Source: Klebsiella grimontii
Lineage (GTDB): Bacteria > Pseudomonadota > Gammaproteobacteria > Enterobacterales > Enterobacteriaceae
Assembly (NCBI RefSeq): GCF_900200035.1
Contig: NZ_FZTC01000007.1
Coordinates: 29,515-93,514 of the forward strand
DNA: 64,000 nt
Direction: 5' to 3'
In this document: piece by piece, positions 51,353-63,967 of the stretch
Layout of the letters: the number at the start of each line of letters is the position of its first letter
Position numbering within the stretch: the stretch's first letter is position 1
The notes under the pieces: model-generated
What the model was told of the DNA's origin: nothing
Databases searched by the model: none
The model's input: only the letters and a program-made list of their open reading frames with translations
Program-made: the position numbers and the translations under genes

Positions 51353-52126
51353 ATGGGCGTAGACGATACTCAACCGCTAATTACGCATCTGATCGAGCTG
51401 CGCAAGCGCTTGATCAACAGCATTCTTGCGATTCTGGTCATTTTCCTGGCGTTAGTCTATTTCGCCAACGATATCTATCAGCTGGTTTCCGCGCCGCTTA
51501 TTCGGCAGATGCCGGTTGGCGCGACCATGATCGCGACGGATGTGGCCTCGCCTTTCTTCACGCCGATCAAGCTGACCTTTATGGTATCGATAATTTTGTC
51601 GGTACCGGTCATTCTGTATCAGGTCTGGGCCTTTGTGGCGCCAGCGCTGTATAAGCATGAGCGTCGGCTGGTTATGCCGCTGCTGGTCTCCAGTACGCTG
51701 CTGTTCTATATCGGTATGGCTTTCGCCTACTTCGTCGTTTTTCCGCTGGCGTTTGGCTTTCTGACCCACGCGGCGCCGGAAGGCGTACAGGTCTCTACCG
51801 ATATTCGTAGCTATCTCGACTTTGTGATGGCGCTGTTTATCGCGTTTGGCGTCTCGTTCGAGGTTCCGGTGGCCATCGTGCTGCTGTGCTGGATGGGCGT
51901 CACCACGCCGGACGACCTGCGTAAGAAACGCCCCTATGTCCTGGTTGGCGCATTCGTTGTGGGGATGCTGCTGACTCCGCCGGACGTGTTCTCGCAAACT
52001 CTGCTGGCGATTCCGATGTACTGTCTGTTTGAGGTCGGTGTCTTCTTCGCGCGGTTCTATACCGGTAAACGCCTGACGCGTGACGAGGATGCCGCCGCCG
52101 AAGAGGCGCAGGGTAAAGAAGAATAA
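51353..52126 (+). CDS. tatC: Twin-arginine translocase subunit TatC
   Basis: Polytopic core of the Tat receptor. The 257 residues form six membrane helices. The family signatures are the N-terminal [19 protein letters not shown], the first-loop [27 protein letters not shown], and [16 protein letters not shown], followed by [23 protein letters not shown]. The tail is acidic. It is closely packed with tatA and tatB. Confidence 0.98.
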   Translation: MGVDDTQPLITHLIELRKRLINSILAILVIFLALVYFANDIYQLVSAPLIRQMPVGATMIATDVASPFFTPIKLTFMVSIILSVPVILYQVWAFVAPALYKHERRLVMPLLVSSTLLFYIGMAFAYFVVFPLAFGFLTHAAPEGVQVSTDIRSYLDFVMALFIAFGVSFEVPVAIVLLCWMGVTTPDDLRKKRPYVLVGAFVVGMLLTPPDVFSQTLLAIPMYCLFEVGVFFARFYTGKRLTRDEDAAAEEAQGKEE

Positions 52127-52131
52127 CGCTC

Positions 52132-52151
52132 AACCGCCCGCCAGGGCGGTT
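52132..52151. other. Hairpin between tatC and tatD
   Basis: An 8-bp perfect stem (AACCGCCC / GGGCGGTT) with a GCCA loop and no T-run. The same hairpin stands in this place in E. coli and probably lowers read-through into tatD or stabilises the tatABC message. Confidence 0.6.
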
Positions 52152-52168
52152 GCCATATGGGAGCGATG

Positions 52169-52951
52169 ATGTTTGATATCGGCGTAAATCTGACCAGTTC
52201 GCAGTTTTCCCGCGATCGCGATGAGGTGGTGTCCCGGGCCCGGGCGGCGGGCGTGACCGGGATGCTGTTGACGGGAACCAACCTGCATGAAAGCGCGCAG
52301 GCGCAGCAGATGGCGCGCCGCTATTCGGGATGCTGGTCAACGGCCGGCGTTCATCCCCACGACAGTCGCTGCTGGACGGAATCGGTAGCGGCAGCGGTCT
52401 ATGCGCTGGCTCGCGAGCCGGAAGTCGTCGCGGTTGGCGAATGCGGCCTCGATTTCAACCGCAACTTTTCGACGCCTCAGGAGCAAGAAGCGGCGTTTAG
52501 CGCCCAGCTGGCGCTGGCAGCGGAGCTGTCGATGCCGGTATTCCTGCACTGTCGCGATGCGCATGAGCGCTTTCTGGCCCTGCTGGTTCCCTGGCTTGAT
52601 AAGCTCCCGGGGGCCGTGGTGCATTGCTTTACGGGTAGCCGTGAAGAGATGCGCGAATGCGTTGAGCACGGTTTATTTATTGGTATCACCGGCTGGGTAT
52701 GTGATGAGCGTCGGGGGCTGGAGCTGCGAGCCTTGCTGGCGGATATTCCGGCAGATCGCCTGCTGGTTGAGACCGATGCGCCGTATCTGCTGCCGCGCGA
52801 TATGCGGCCAAAACCCGCTTCCCGCCGCAATGAGCCCGCCTACCTGCCGCATATTCTGACCAGCATCGCGGGATGGCGCGGGGAAGAGGCGCAGTGGCTG
52901 GAAGAGATTACCGATGCTAACGTCAGAAGACTCTTTGGCGTGCGCTTTTAG
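52169..52951 (+). CDS. tatD: 3'-5' ssDNA/RNA exonuclease TatD
   Basis: Metal-dependent TIM-barrel nuclease of the TatD family; it is not needed for Tat export and has been linked to DNA repair. The 260 residues show metal-binding [29 protein letters not shown] and the C-terminal [12 protein letters not shown] chose the third clustered ATG (52169), giving the family start [13 protein letters not shown], with GGGAG five bases before it. Confidence 0.96.
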   Translation: MFDIGVNLTSSQFSRDRDEVVSRARAAGVTGMLLTGTNLHESAQAQQMARRYSGCWSTAGVHPHDSRCWTESVAAAVYALAREPEVVAVGECGLDFNRNFSTPQEQEAAFSAQLALAAELSMPVFLHCRDAHERFLALLVPWLDKLPGAVVHCFTGSREEMRECVEHGLFIGITGWVCDERRGLELRALLADIPADRLLVETDAPYLLPRDMRPKPASRRNEPAYLPHILTSIAGWRGEEAQWLEEITDANVRRLFGVRF

Positions 52952-52957
52952 GCGCCG

Positions 52958-53446
52958 TCAGATTTTATAAAAATCAGTATTTTTCACGCTCTGTAGCACC
53001 TGCTTGTTAAGCAAATTCAGCAGCAGCATAGAACGGGCTTCACCGTCCGGTTCGGTAAAAATAGCCTGCAGACCCTCAAAGGCGCCATCGGTAATCAGCA
53101 CGCTATCGCCTTCATGCGGCGTTTCCGGATCGGTGATCCCTTCCGGTTTGTAGATGGAAAGCTGATGAATGACGGCAGACGGCACGATAGCGGGCAGCGC
53201 GCCGAAACGTACAAAGCTGTTCACACCGCGCGTTGCGCTGATGGTGGTGGTATGAATCACTTCCGGATCGAACTCGATAAACAGATAATTTGGGAACAGG
53301 GGCTCGCTGACCGTCGTGCGTTTACCGCGGACGATTTTTTCCAGCTCGATCGTTGGCATCAGGCAATTCACGGCCTGCCGCTCAAGGTGTTCCTGGGCGC
53401 GTTCAAGCTGCCCACGTTTGCAATAAAGTAAGTACCAGGCTTGCAT
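52958..53446 (-). CDS. rfaH: Transcription antiterminator RfaH
   Basis: NusG paralogue recruited at ops sites to lengthen transcription of LPS core, capsule, haemolysin and sex-pilus operons; its C-terminal domain refolds to bind ribosomes. The 162 residues have an NGN domain ([46 protein letters not shown]) and a C-terminal domain (about 110-162, [26 protein letters not shown]). The ATG at 53446 gives the family start; an upstream in-frame ATG is not supported. It converges with tatD and is divergent from ubiD. Confidence 0.97.
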   Translation of the reverse strand: MQAWYLLYCKRGQLERAQEHLERQAVNCLMPTIELEKIVRGKRTTVSEPLFPNYLFIEFDPEVIHTTTISATRGVNSFVRFGALPAIVPSAVIHQLSIYKPEGITDPETPHEGDSVLITDGAFEGLQAIFTEPDGEARSMLLLNLLNKQVLQSVKNTDFYKI

Positions 53447-53623
53447 AATGACTCTTTCCAATGCTACTAGCAGCAAGCATAACAAAAGCCCGGTACGATC
53501 GCGAAATCATTGCGGGTGAAAACTAAATTTCAGCGTTCTTTCACGCTAATTTAACAAAAATACAGCATAGCTCCGGCGAACGCCGTATAATCAGCCGCCT
53601 GTATAGAGGTCAATAACAACTCC

Positions 53624-55093
53624 ATGAAATACCACGATCTACGCGAATTTCTGACATTACTGGAGCAGCAGGGGGAATTGAAACGGATCTCCCTGCCGGT
53701 CGATCCTCACCTGGAAATCACCGAAATTGCCGACCGCACATTGCGCGCTGGCGGTCCGGCCCTGCTATTCGAAAATCCTAAAGGCTACGCCATGCCGGTG
53801 CTGTGTAATCTTTTCGGCACGCCGCGGCGAGTCGCACTGGGAATGGGGCAGGAGGATGTCAGTTCGCTGCGGGAAGTGGGTAAGCTTCTGGCATTCCTAA
53901 AAGAGCCGGAACCACCAAAAGGCTTCCGCGACCTGTTTGATAAGCTGCCGCAGTTCAAGCAGGTGCTGAATATGCCGACTAAGCGTCTGCGTGGAGCCCC
54001 GTGCCAGCAAAAAATCATCCACGGCGATGAGGTGGATCTGACCCGCATCCCGATCATGACCTGCTGGCCGGAAGATGCCGCGCCGCTGATCACCTGGGGG
54101 CTAACGGTGACCCGCGGTCCGCATAAAGAGCGGCAAAATTTGGGTATTTATCGCCAGCAGCTGATTGGCAAGAACAAGCTGATTATGCGCTGGCTATCGC
54201 ATCGCGGCGGCGCGCTGGACTTCCAGGAGTGGTGCGCAGCGCATCCAGGCGAGCGTTTTCCTGTTTCCGTCGCGTTGGGCGCCGATCCGGCGACGATTCT
54301 CGGGGCGGTGACCCCGGTTCCGGATACCCTCTCCGAGTATGCGTTTGCCGGGCTGCTGCGCGGCACGAAAACCGAAGTCGTTAAGTGCATCTCTAACGAT
54401 CTGGAAGTGCCCGCCAGCGCGGAGATTGTGCTAGAAGGATATATTGAGGCCGGAGAGATGGCGCCGGAAGGCCCGTATGGCGACCATACGGGCTACTACA
54501 ATGAAGTGGATAACTTCCCGGTCTTTACCGTCACCCATATTACTCAGCGTGAAGACGCCATCTACCATTCGACCTACACCGGACGTCCGCCGGATGAACC
54601 CGCGGTACTGGGCGTTGCGCTGAACGAAGTGTTCGTCCCCATCCTGCAAAAGCAGTTTCCTGAAATCGTGGATTTCTATTTACCGCCTGAAGGCTGTTCC
54701 TATCGCCTGGCGGTGGTCACGATGAAGAAGCAGTACGCCGGTCACGCGAAACGCGTCATGATGGGCGTCTGGTCGTTCCTCCGTCAGTTCATGTATACCA
54801 AGTTTGTTATCGTCTGCGATGACGATGTCAATGCGCGCGACTGGAATGATGTGATTTGGGCGATTACTACCCGTATGGACCCGGCGCGTGATACGGTACT
54901 GGTAGAAAATACGCCAATTGATTATCTGGATTTTGCCTCACCGGTTTCCGGTTTGGGTTCAAAAATGGGGCTGGATGCCACAAACAAATGGCCTGGAGAG
55001 ACCCAGCGCGAGTGGGGTCGTCCGATCAAAAAAGATCCTGAGGTGACGGCGCGCGTCGACGCCATCTGGGACGAACTGGCTATCTTCAAATAA
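53624..55093 (+). CDS. ubiD: 3-octaprenyl-4-hydroxybenzoate decarboxylase
   Basis: Prenylated-FMN-dependent decarboxylase of ubiquinone synthesis (the cofactor is made by UbiX). The 489 residues are slightly shorter than E. coli (497). The start here is [19 protein letters not shown] without the extra N-terminal residues, and the C terminus stops at DELAIFK. Conserved regions are [26 protein letters not shown], the active-site [11 protein letters not shown] and [13 protein letters not shown]. fre follows 54 bases later and may be co-transcribed. Confidence 0.97.
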   Translation: MKYHDLREFLTLLEQQGELKRISLPVDPHLEITEIADRTLRAGGPALLFENPKGYAMPVLCNLFGTPRRVALGMGQEDVSSLREVGKLLAFLKEPEPPKGFRDLFDKLPQFKQVLNMPTKRLRGAPCQQKIIHGDEVDLTRIPIMTCWPEDAAPLITWGLTVTRGPHKERQNLGIYRQQLIGKNKLIMRWLSHRGGALDFQEWCAAHPGERFPVSVALGADPATILGAVTPVPDTLSEYAFAGLLRGTKTEVVKCISNDLEVPASAEIVLEGYIEAGEMAPEGPYGDHTGYYNEVDNFPVFTVTHITQREDAIYHSTYTGRPPDEPAVLGVALNEVFVPILQKQFPEIVDFYLPPEGCSYRLAVVTMKKQYAGHAKRVMMGVWSFLRQFMYTKFVIVCDDDVNARDWNDVIWAITTRMDPARDTVLVENTPIDYLDFASPVSGLGSKMGLDATNKWPGETQREWGRPIKKDPEVTARVDAIWDELAIFK

Positions 55094-55147
55094 CAGTAAG
55101 CGGGGCTACGCCGCTGTTTTGCACAATAGACCCGACAGAGGGGACGC

Positions 55148-55849
55148 ATGACAACCTTAAGCTGTAAAGTGACCTCGGTGGAGGCGATTACCGATACTGT
55201 GTATCGCGTTCGATTAGTGCCGGAAGCGGCGTTTGCCTTCCGGGCTGGTCAGTATCTGATGGTCGTGATGGACGAACGCGATAAGCGCCCATTCTCCATG
55301 GCTTCTACGCCGTCGGAACAGGAGTTTATCGAGCTGCATATCGGTGCATCTGAACTTAACCTGTATGCGATGGCGGTGATGGATCGTATTCTGAAAGAGC
55401 GTGAAATCGAGGTCGATATGCCGCATGGCGAAGCCTGGCTGCGCGATGATGAAGAACGCCCGCTGATTTTGATTGCCGGGGGGACGGGCTTCTCTTACGT
55501 GCGTTCGATTCTGCTCACCGCGCTGGCGCGCAATCCGAACCGCGATATCGCCATCTACTGGGGCGGACGCGAAGCGAAGCATCTCTACGATCTGGCCGAG
55601 CTGGAAGCGTTAAGCCTGCAGCATCCGGGCCTGCGCGTTGAACCCGTTGTTGAGCAGCCTGAAGCTGAGTGGCGTGGCCGTACCGGAACCGTGCTCACGG
55701 CGGTTCTGCAGGATTACGGTACGCTGGGCGAGCATGATATCTATATCGCCGGCCGTTTTGAGATGGCGAAAATTGCCCGTGACCTGTTCTGCAACGAGCG
55801 CGGCGCGCGTGAAGATCGCCTGTTTGGCGATGCCTTTGCGTTTATTTGA
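55148..55849 (+). CDS. fre: NAD(P)H-flavin reductase
   Basis: Soluble flavin reductase that supplies reduced FMN/FAD, including to ferric reduction and to activation of ribonucleotide reductase; in prFMN metabolism reduced flavin is also needed by UbiX. The 233 residues show the FNR-like RPFSMAST flavin motif, the NAD-binding [29 protein letters not shown] and a C-terminal DAFAFI. GAGGGG precedes the ATG. It is downstream of ubiD, as in E. coli. Confidence 0.97.
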   Translation: MTTLSCKVTSVEAITDTVYRVRLVPEAAFAFRAGQYLMVVMDERDKRPFSMASTPSEQEFIELHIGASELNLYAMAVMDRILKEREIEVDMPHGEAWLRDDEERPLILIAGGTGFSYVRSILLTALARNPNRDIAIYWGGREAKHLYDLAELEALSLQHPGLRVEPVVEQPEAEWRGRTGTVLTAVLQDYGTLGEHDIYIAGRFEMAKIARDLFCNERGAREDRLFGDAFAFI

Positions 55850-55862
55850 TAGCCGCTCTGAA

Positions 55863-55895
55863 AGCATCCGGGCTTTTGGCCTGGGTGCTGTTTTT
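55863..55895 (+). terminator. Terminator of fre
   Basis: An 11-pair stem (AGCATCCGGGC with GCCTGGGTGCT, two G-U) with a TTTTG loop is followed by GTTTTT. It touches the stop codon of the convergent gene. Confidence 0.8.
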
Positions 55896-56205
55896 ACCGG
55901 TCATCGCTGAAGTAAACGTACAGCGGCCGATCGTTTTCCAGCAAACAGAGCATTTTCCCTACCGGGTTCCCTTCTTTTTCCAGCGTAGCGGTGAGCTGCG
56001 TCGCGATATGCTGGCTGCCTATCTTCTCATCATAGCGTTCGGTATTAATGTCGGTGATGACCAGATGCTTTAGCCGATCGCTGCCAGGGTCCTGCGCCAT
56101 TTTACTGATCCCCCTGGAAAGGCATGCCTGAGCGCTATCCTGTTCGCTGGCGAGCGCTGCGGCAGAGAACGTGGTTAGCAGAAAAATGATTGGGAGTGTT
56201 TTCAT
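55894..56205 (-). CDS. Small exported protein of unknown function
   Basis: I do not recognise this 103-residue protein. It has a clear signal peptide (MKTLPIIFLLTTFSAAALA, cleavage likely after residue 19). The mature part of about 84 residues is charged and soluble and contains exactly two cysteines (C28 and C87), which could form a disulfide. It ends in YVYFSDDR. The ATG at 56205 follows an in-frame GTG and has AGAG four bases upstream. It lies between fre and fadA, pointing away from fadA; E. coli has no gene here. Codon use resembles its neighbours. Likely periplasmic. Confidence 0.75.
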   Translation of the reverse strand: MKTLPIIFLLTTFSAAALASEQDSAQACLSRGISKMAQDPGSDRLKHLVITDINTERYDEKIGSQHIATQLTATLEKEGNPVGKMLCLLENDRPLYVYFSDDR

Positions 56206-56266
56206 CACTCTTCATTATCCTTAATAATCATTAGGTACATGGCGATAATAACGGATCGGTAGAAAT

Positions 56267-56291
56267 AAAAAACCCGCCCCTGACAGGCGGG
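56267..56291 (-). terminator. Terminator of fadBA
   Basis: On the minus strand CCCGCC / GGCGGG with a 7-base loop is followed by TTTTTTA. It lies about 40 bases after the fadA stop. Confidence 0.9.
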
Positions 56292-56331
56292 AAGAACGGC
56301 AACTAAACTATTTCGGGGATTAACTCTTCGA

Positions 56332-57504
<1,173 letters not shown>

Positions 57505-59694
57505 TTAAGCCGTTTTCAGGTCGCCTGGCGCACGGGCAGGCTCAACCGGGGGATAGTACGGTTCGTTATGACGCGCTTTGCTGCGCAATCCTTCCGGCAC
57601 GTCGTATAGCGGGCCGAGGTGCTGGTACTGCTGCGCCATATCGAGATATTTTGCGCTACCGAGCGTATCGAGCCAGCGGAACGCGCCGCCGTGGAACGGA
57701 GGGAAGCCCAGGCCATAAACCAGCGCCATATCGGCTTCCGCCGGGCTGGCAATAATGCCCTCTTCGAGACAGCGCACCACTTCGTTGACCATCGGGATCA
57801 TCATCCGGGCGATAATCTCTTCATCGCTGAAATCGCGCTTCGGCTGGCTGACTTCCGCCAGCAGGCTATCGACGACAGTATCCTCTTCCTTCTTCGGCTT
57901 ACCTTTGCTGTCTTCTTTGTAGCGCCAGAAGCCAAGGCCGTTTTTCTGGCCGAAACGCTTGGCGTCGAATAGCGCATCGATCGCATCGCGATACTCTTTC
58001 TGCATTCGTTGCGGGAAGCCCGCCGCCATGACCGCCTGCGCGTGATGCGCGGTATCAATGCCCACGACGTCCAGCAGATAGGCGGGCCCCATCGGCCAGC
58101 CAAACTGTTTTTCCATCACTTTGTCGACCTTGCGGAAGTCCGCGCCATCGCGCAGCAGCTGGCTGAAACCGGCGAAGTAGGGGAACAGTACGCGGTTGAC
58201 GAAGAAGCCGGGGCAGTCGTTGACCACAATCGGCGTTTTGCCCATTTTGCTGGCCCAGGCGACGACTTTGGCAATGGTCTTATCCGAGGTTTTATCGCCG
58301 CGGATCACTTCAACCAGCGGCATGCGATGCACCGGGTTAAAGAAGTGCATGCCGCAGAAGTTTTCCGGGCGCTGCAGGACGCTGGCCAGCTCGCTGATAG
58401 GGATGGTCGAGGTGTTGGAGGCCAGCACGGTATCCGGGCGCACCTTCTCTTCGGTTTCCGCCAGTACCGCTTTTTTCACTTTTGGGTTCTCAACGACGGC
58501 TTCGACCACGACGTCCACGCGCTCAAAGCCGGCGTAATCCAGGGTTGGCTGAATAGTGGAAATGACGCCGGCCATCTTGAGCCCATCGATTTTGCCGCGC
58601 TCAAGCTGTTTATTCAGCAGCTTCGCCGCTTCGGTCATGCCCAGCGTCAGCGATTTGTCGTTAATATCCTTCATGGCCACCGGCACGCCTTTCCAGGCCG
58701 ACTGGTATGCAATACCGCCGCCCATAATCCCCGCGCCCAGCACGGCCGCGTGTTTTGGCGTGTCGACATCTTTCGTCAGCTTCTTCGCTTTCGCTTTGAC
58801 GTACTGATCGTTGAGGAAGATACCGACCAGCGCGCGCGCCTCGTTGGTATGCGCCAGCGGGACGAAACTTTTGTTTTCCAGGTTCAGCGCTTCTTCGCGG
58901 CCAAAGCGGGCGGCGGCTTCAATGGTTTTAACGGCGGTAAGCGGGGCCGGGTAGTGTTTCCCGGCGGTTTGCGCCACCATGCCTTTGGCGATGGTAAAAC
59001 TCATTGCGGCTTCAATTTTACTCAGGTGAAGCGGCTCCAGCTTCGGCTGGCGCTTCGCTTTCCAGTCCAGGTCGCCGTTAATGGCCTGACGCAGAATGGC
59101 TACTGCGCCATCGATCAGTTTTTCATGTTTAACCACGCCGTCGACGAGGCCGATTTTTAAGGCCTGTTCGGCGCCGAGGTCTTTACCTGCGGCAATGATT
59201 TCCAGCGCGCTGTCCGCGCCAAGCATGCGCGGCATCCGCACCGAGCCGCCAAAGCCCGGCATGATGCCCAGCTTCGTTTCCGGCAGACCAATGCGCAGGT
59301 CCGGCGTCGCCAGGCGATAATCGGTCGCCAGTACGCATTCGCAGCCGCCGCCCAGCGCATAGCCGTTGACGGCGGAGATGGTCGGAACCGGCAAATCTTC
59401 CAGGCGATTAAATACGCTATTAGCGAAATGTAGCCACTGGCTGAGCTGTTCTTCGGGAACCAGGAACAGAGAAAGAAATTCGGTGATATCCGCGCCGACG
59501 ATAAAAGCGGCTTTTTCGGAGCGCAGCAGCAGCCCTTTAAGATCTTTTTGTTTTTCCAGTACGTCCAGCGCTTCACCGAGGCTGGCTACGGTTGCGGTAT
59601 CGAGCTTGTTGACCGAGCCGGGGGCATCGAATACCAGTTCGGCAATGCCGTCTTCCCGCCAGTCGAGGTACAGGGTGTCGCCTTTGTAGAGCAT
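57505..59694 (-). CDS. fadB: Fatty-acid oxidation complex alpha subunit
   Basis: Multifunctional enzyme: enoyl-CoA hydratase/isomerase (N-terminal, about 1-190) and L-3-hydroxyacyl-CoA dehydrogenase (about 310-720). The 729 residues equal E. coli. Motifs are [16 protein letters not shown] and [15 protein letters not shown] (hydratase glutamates), the NAD-binding [28 protein letters not shown] and the catalytic His of [17 protein letters not shown]. It is first gene of fadBA, with a FadR operator just upstream. Confidence 0.98.
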   Translation of the reverse strand: MLYKGDTLYLDWREDGIAELVFDAPGSVNKLDTATVASLGEALDVLEKQKDLKGLLLRSEKAAFIVGADITEFLSLFLVPEEQLSQWLHFANSVFNRLEDLPVPTISAVNGYALGGGCECVLATDYRLATPDLRIGLPETKLGIMPGFGGSVRMPRMLGADSALEIIAAGKDLGAEQALKIGLVDGVVKHEKLIDGAVAILRQAINGDLDWKAKRQPKLEPLHLSKIEAAMSFTIAKGMVAQTAGKHYPAPLTAVKTIEAAARFGREEALNLENKSFVPLAHTNEARALVGIFLNDQYVKAKAKKLTKDVDTPKHAAVLGAGIMGGGIAYQSAWKGVPVAMKDINDKSLTLGMTEAAKLLNKQLERGKIDGLKMAGVISTIQPTLDYAGFERVDVVVEAVVENPKVKKAVLAETEEKVRPDTVLASNTSTIPISELASVLQRPENFCGMHFFNPVHRMPLVEVIRGDKTSDKTIAKVVAWASKMGKTPIVVNDCPGFFVNRVLFPYFAGFSQLLRDGADFRKVDKVMEKQFGWPMGPAYLLDVVGIDTAHHAQAVMAAGFPQRMQKEYRDAIDALFDAKRFGQKNGLGFWRYKEDSKGKPKKEEDTVVDSLLAEVSQPKRDFSDEEIIARMMIPMVNEVVRCLEEGIIASPAEADMALVYGLGFPPFHGGAFRWLDTLGSAKYLDMAQQYQHLGPLYDVPEGLRSKARHNEPYYPPVEPARAPGDLKTA

Positions 59695-59720
59695 GTCAGT
59701 CTCCTGAATCCAGCAATATG

Positions 59721-59737
59721 ATCTGGTCGTACCAGAT
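59721..59737. promoter_or_regulatory. FadR operator of fadBA
   Basis: ATCTGGTCGTACCAGAT is a near-perfect 17-bp palindrome matching the FadR consensus. It lies 27 bases upstream of the fadB start. FadR would repress until long-chain acyl-CoA accumulates. Confidence 0.92.
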
Positions 59738-59885
59738 GAGACGGAGTGTGGATTTTATGTTAAGAAATTGCAAATAAGACTTTAAATAAATGCTGGTCGG
59801 ATCACACCCGGTAGAGATCACCCCGTTTGAGGTCATTGTGCTAAGATGCGAAACATCACGATCTCATAAAATCAAAGGATAAAAG

Positions 59886-61217
59886 ATGGAATCCCTTGCC
59901 GGTCTCTATAAAAATCATATCGTTACCCTACAAGAGCGTACCCGTGATGTTCTGGCCCGCTTTAAGCTGGATGCCCTGCTGATTCACTCCGGTGAACTGT
60001 TCAACGTCTTCCTTGACGATCATCCGTATCCGTTCAAGGTCAACCCGCAGTTCAAAGCATGGGTGCCGGTTACCCAGGTCCCTAACTGCTGGCTGCTGGT
60101 GGACGGTGTCAACAAACCGAAACTGTGGTTCTACCTGCCGGTCGACTACTGGCATAACGTGGAACCGCTGCCAACTTCGTTCTGGACCGAAGAGGTGGAA
60201 GTCATTGCCCTGCCGAAAGCGGACGGTATCGGCAGCCAGCTACCCGCCGCCCGCGGCAATATCGCGTATATCGGACCGGTACCGGAACGCGCGCTGGGGT
60301 TAGAACTCGCGGCGGATAAAATCAACCCGAAAGGGGTGATTGATTATCTGCACTACTACCGCTCTTATAAAACTGACTATGAGCTGGCCTGCATGCGCGA
60401 AGCGCAGAAGTCGGCGGTTAACGGTCATCAGGCCGCTCATGAAGCGTTCCTCTCCGGGATGAGCGAGTTTGATATTAACCAGGCCTATCTGACTGCTACC
60501 GGCCATCGCGACACAGATGTACCGTACAGCAACATTGTGGCGCTGAACGAACACGCTTCCGTTCTGCATTACACTAAGCTGGATCACCGCGCGCCGGCGG
60601 AGTTGCGCAGCTTCCTGCTGGATGCGGGCGCGGAATATAACGGCTATGCGGCGGACCTGACGCGTACCTGGGCGGCGCATGGCGATAACGACTATGCTCA
60701 GTTGGTTAAAGACGTTAATGATGAACAGCTGGCGCTGATTAGCACCATGAAGGCGGGCGTGAGCTACGTGGATTATCATGTCCAGTTCCATCAGCGTATT
60801 GCCAAACTGCTGCGCAAACATCAAATAGTCAAAGAGATGAGCGAAGAAGCGATGGTGGAAAACGACCTGACCGGACCGTTTATGCCGCACGGCATTGGCC
60901 ATCCTCTGGGTCTGCAGGTTCATGATGTCGCGGGCTTTATGCAGGATGATACCGGTACCCATCTGGCCGCGCCGGCAAAATATCCCTACCTGCGCTGCAC
61001 GCGCGTGCTGCAGCCGCGGATGGTATTGACGATTGAACCGGGCATCTACTTTATCGAATCGCTGCTGGCGCCGTGGCGCGAAGGGCAGTTCAGCAAACAC
61101 TTCAACTGGCAGAAAATTGAAGCGCTGAAACCGTTTGGCGGTATTCGTATTGAAGACAACGTCGTGATCCACGAAAACAGTATTGAAAACATGACGCGCG
61201 ATCTGAAACTGGCGTAA
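59886..61217 (+). CDS. pepQ: Xaa-Pro dipeptidase (proline dipeptidase)
   Basis: Cleaves dipeptides with C-terminal proline; the same fold hydrolyses organophosphate triesters. The 443 residues equal E. coli. The C-terminal pita-bread (M24) domain shows the dinuclear metal ligands in [20 protein letters not shown] (two Asp), [10 protein letters not shown] (His), LTIEPGIYF (Glu) and [11 protein letters not shown] (Glu). It is divergent from fadB and shares one base with yigZ (TAATG). Confidence 0.97.
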   Translation: MESLAGLYKNHIVTLQERTRDVLARFKLDALLIHSGELFNVFLDDHPYPFKVNPQFKAWVPVTQVPNCWLLVDGVNKPKLWFYLPVDYWHNVEPLPTSFWTEEVEVIALPKADGIGSQLPAARGNIAYIGPVPERALGLELAADKINPKGVIDYLHYYRSYKTDYELACMREAQKSAVNGHQAAHEAFLSGMSEFDINQAYLTATGHRDTDVPYSNIVALNEHASVLHYTKLDHRAPAELRSFLLDAGAEYNGYAADLTRTWAAHGDNDYAQLVKDVNDEQLALISTMKAGVSYVDYHVQFHQRIAKLLRKHQIVKEMSEEAMVENDLTGPFMPHGIGHPLGLQVHDVAGFMQDDTGTHLAAPAKYPYLRCTRVLQPRMVLTIEPGIYFIESLLAPWREGQFSKHFNWQKIEALKPFGGIRIEDNVVIHENSIENMTRDLKLA

Positions 61218-61831
61218 TGGAAAGCTGGTTGATACCGGCCGCGCCGGTCACCTTTGTGGAAGAGATCAAAAAGAGCCGCTTTATCACGCTGTTGGCGCAT
61301 ACCGACGGCGTAGCGGCGGCAAAAGCGTTTGTCGAGTCAGTTAGGGCTGATCATCCGGATGCCCGTCACCACTGCGTGGCGTGGGTCGCCGGGCCGCCAA
61401 ATGACTCGCAGCAACTGGGATTTTCCGATGATGGCGAACCGGCGGGGACGGCGGGTAAGCCGATGCTGGCGCAGCTTATGGGCAGCGGCGTCGGCGAGAT
61501 AACCGCTGTCGTCGTGCGCTACTACGGTGGTATTCTGCTCGGCACCGGCGGTCTGGTCAAAGCGTACGGCGGCGGCGTGCATCAGGCGCTTGCGCAGCTC
61601 GCAACACAGCGCAAGACGCCGCTGACCGCATATACTGTGCAGTGTGAATACGGGCAGTTGGCCGGGATTGAAACGCTGTTGGCTCAATTCTCAGGGAAAA
61701 TTGTCGAGAGCGAATATCAAGCGTCTGTTCAGCTGCGCGTGGCGCTTCCTCAGGCTGAAGTGGCGCTTTTTTCAGCAAAACTGGCTGATTTTAGTCGCGG
61801 TTCGTTGCAATTACTGAAGATTGACGAATAA
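61217..61831 (+). CDS. yigZ: IMPACT/UPF0029 family protein YigZ
   Basis: Conserved protein related to eukaryotic IMPACT; biochemical role unknown, though the fold resembles nucleic-acid or elongation-factor-binding domains. The 204 residues show the N-terminal UPF0029 signature (FVEEIKKSRFITLLAHTDGV, HHCVAWVAG, FSDDGEPAGTAGKPMLAQL, VVVRYYGGILLGTGGLVKAYG). A ferredoxin-like C-terminal half follows. It is translated directly after pepQ, as in E. coli. Confidence 0.94.
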   Translation: MESWLIPAAPVTFVEEIKKSRFITLLAHTDGVAAAKAFVESVRADHPDARHHCVAWVAGPPNDSQQLGFSDDGEPAGTAGKPMLAQLMGSGVGEITAVVVRYYGGILLGTGGLVKAYGGGVHQALAQLATQRKTPLTAYTVQCEYGQLAGIETLLAQFSGKIVESEYQASVQLRVALPQAEVALFSAKLADFSRGSLQLLKIDE

Positions 61832-61872
61832 TCCCCACCTGATTTTTTTGCATATCAAAGGAAGCGCCAGAG

Positions 61873-63324
61873 ATGCATTTTCGCGCGATAACCCGAATCG
61901 TTGGACTGCTGGTCATTTTGTTTTCGGGGACAATGATCCTCCCGGGATTAATAGCCCTGATATATCGCGATGGCGCGGGGCGGGCGTTTACACAGACCTT
62001 TTTTGTCGCCCTGGCGATCGGCTCGTTGCTGTGGTGGCCTAACCGTCGTGAGAAGGGCGAACTGAAATCCCGCGAAGGATTTCTTATCGTCGTGCTGTTC
62101 TGGACGGTGCTCGGAAGCGTCGGCTCGCTGCCCTTTATCTTCTCTGAGCAGCCTAACCTGAGCATCACGGATGCCTTCTTTGAATCTTTCTCGGGTTTGA
62201 CAACGACCGGGGCAACCACGCTGGTAGGGCTTGACTCATTACCTCACGCCATTCTTTTCTATCGCCAGATGCTGCAATGGTTTGGCGGGATGGGGATCAT
62301 CGTGCTGGCGGTAGCGATACTGCCGATACTGGGCGTCGGGGGGATGCAGCTGTATCGGGCGGAAATGCCCGGGCCGCTGAAAGATAATAAAATGCGGCCG
62401 CGAATCGCTGAAACGGCGAAAACGCTGTGGCTTATTTATGTCTTACTGACGGTGGCCTGCGCGCTGGCGCTGTGGTTTGCCGGTATGCCGGCGTTCGACG
62501 CCATCGGGCATAGCTTCTCGACGATTGCGATTGGCGGATTCTCCACCCATGACGCCAGCGTGGGCTACTTTAATAGCCCAACGATTAACTCCATTATTGC
62601 GATTTTCTTGCTGATATCGGGCTGTAACTACGGCCTGCACTTTTCATTACTCAGCGGGCGCAGCCTGAAAGTGTACTGGCGCGATCCCGAATTCCGCATG
62701 TTTATCGGCGTGCAGCTCACGCTGGTGGTGGTATGTACTCTGGTGCTGTGGCTGCATGATGTATACAGTTCTGCACTCATGACGGTGAACCAGGCGTTCT
62801 TCCAGGTTGTTTCGATGGCGACAACGGCAGGATTCACTACCGACAGTATCGCGCGCTGGCCGCTATTCTTACCGGTCCTTCTGCTCTGCTCGGCTTTTAT
62901 CGGCGGCTGCGCCGGGTCGACGGGCGGTGGTTTGAAGGTTATCCGTATTCTTCTGCTTTTCAAGCAGGGTAACCGTGAGCTTAAACGGCTGGTACACCCT
63001 AATGCGGTATACAGTATTAAACTGGGGAACCGTGCGTTGCCGGAACGTATCCTTGAAGCCGTTTGGGGATTTTTCTCCGCCTATGCGCTGGTGTTTATCA
63101 TTAGTATGCTGGCGATTATCGCCACCGGCGTGGATGATTTCTCGGCCTTTGCTTCGGTCGTCGCGACGCTGAATAACCTTGGCCCGGGACTGGGCGTGGT
63201 GGCGGATAACTTTGCGACGATGAACCCTGTCGCAAAATGGATCTTGATTGCTAATATGCTGTTTGGTCGTCTGGAAGTGTTCACCTTGCTGGTGCTATTT
63301 ACTCCGACTTTCTGGCGCGAATAA
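61873..63324 (+). CDS. trkH: Trk system potassium uptake protein TrkH
   Basis: Low-affinity K+ channel subunit gated by TrkA in the inner membrane. The 483 residues contain four membrane-pore-membrane repeats with selectivity-filter glycines, for example [36 protein letters not shown] and [10 protein letters not shown]. Also present are [19 protein letters not shown] and [14 protein letters not shown]. The ATG at 61873 is used. hemG follows 11 bases later. Confidence 0.97.
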   Translation: MHFRAITRIVGLLVILFSGTMILPGLIALIYRDGAGRAFTQTFFVALAIGSLLWWPNRREKGELKSREGFLIVVLFWTVLGSVGSLPFIFSEQPNLSITDAFFESFSGLTTTGATTLVGLDSLPHAILFYRQMLQWFGGMGIIVLAVAILPILGVGGMQLYRAEMPGPLKDNKMRPRIAETAKTLWLIYVLLTVACALALWFAGMPAFDAIGHSFSTIAIGGFSTHDASVGYFNSPTINSIIAIFLLISGCNYGLHFSLLSGRSLKVYWRDPEFRMFIGVQLTLVVVCTLVLWLHDVYSSALMTVNQAFFQVVSMATTAGFTTDSIARWPLFLPVLLLCSAFIGGCAGSTGGGLKVIRILLLFKQGNRELKRLVHPNAVYSIKLGNRALPERILEAVWGFFSAYALVFIISMLAIIATGVDDFSAFASVVATLNNLGPGLGVVADNFATMNPVAKWILIANMLFGRLEVFTLLVLFTPTFWRE

Positions 63325-63335
63325 CAGGAGTGCCT

Positions 63336-63869
63336 GTGAAAACTTTGATTCTATTTTCTACCCGCGACGGACAGACGCGTGAAATCGCCTCCTATCTGGC
63401 ATCTGAATTAAAAGAGCAGGGGATTGATGCGGATACGATTGACCTCAACCGTACTAATGAGGTGGAGTGGCCTTTATACGATTGCGTCGTGATTGGCGCA
63501 TCAATCCGCTATGGTCACTTTCATCCCGCGCTGGAGCGGTTTGTCAAAACGCATCTTCAGTCGCTGCAGGCGCTGCCGGGAGCATTTTTCTCGGTTAACC
63601 TCGTCGCGCGTAAGCCAGAAAAACGAACGCCGCAGACCAACAGCTACACGCGAAAGTTTCTGCTCAACTCGCCCTGGCAGCCGCAGCACTGCGCGGTATT
63701 TGCCGGAGCGCTTCGTTATCCACGCTATCGTTGGTACGATCGGTTTATGATTCGCCTTATTATGAAGATGACCGGCGGCGAAACGGATGTTAGTAAAGAA
63801 GTGGTGTATACCGACTGGCAGCAGGTGGGCAGATTTGCGCGGGAAATTGCGCAAATGACCAGCAAATAG
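63336..63869 (+). CDS. hemG: Protoporphyrinogen IX dehydrogenase (quinone-dependent)
   Basis: Flavodoxin-like enzyme that oxidises protoporphyrinogen IX using respiratory quinones. The 177 residues begin [21 protein letters not shown] (FMN phosphate loop) and contain [18 protein letters not shown]. The long-chain insert specific to HemG is [23 protein letters not shown], followed by [28 protein letters not shown]. It starts with GTG at 63336, five bases after AGGAG; a GTG two codons earlier is inside that site. It is directly upstream of an rRNA operon, as in E. coli (rrnA). Confidence 0.97.
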   Translation: MKTLILFSTRDGQTREIASYLASELKEQGIDADTIDLNRTNEVEWPLYDCVVIGASIRYGHFHPALERFVKTHLQSLQALPGAFFSVNLVARKPEKRTPQTNSYTRKFLLNSPWQPQHCAVFAGALRYPRYRWYDRFMIRLIMKMTGGETDVSKEVVYTDWQQVGRFAREIAQMTSK

Positions 63870-63902
63870 CGCGTTAAATCACCCTGGCGATGGAAAGTTG
63901 AG

Positions 63903-63967
63903 CGAACGAAAAGTTTTTTGAAATTTCCCCTTGTTACTTCGGAATTACTCCCTATAATGCGCTCCCA
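63903..63967 (+). promoter_or_regulatory. rRNA operon P1 promoter with UP element
   Basis: TTGTTA (63931-63936) and TATAAT (63953-63958) are 16 bp apart, the spacing typical of rrn P1. They are followed by the GCGCTCCCACTG discriminator/start region almost identical to E. coli rrn P1. An A/T-tract UP element (AAAAGTTTTTTGAAATTT, 63910-63927) precedes the -35. The 16S gene must lie outside the window, which ends at base 64000. Confidence 0.92.

Noticed and set aside
58009..59160. Open frame of 383 codons on the plus strand opposite fadB
   Set aside because: Antisense shadow of a strongly conserved gene, with biased composition and no start signals.
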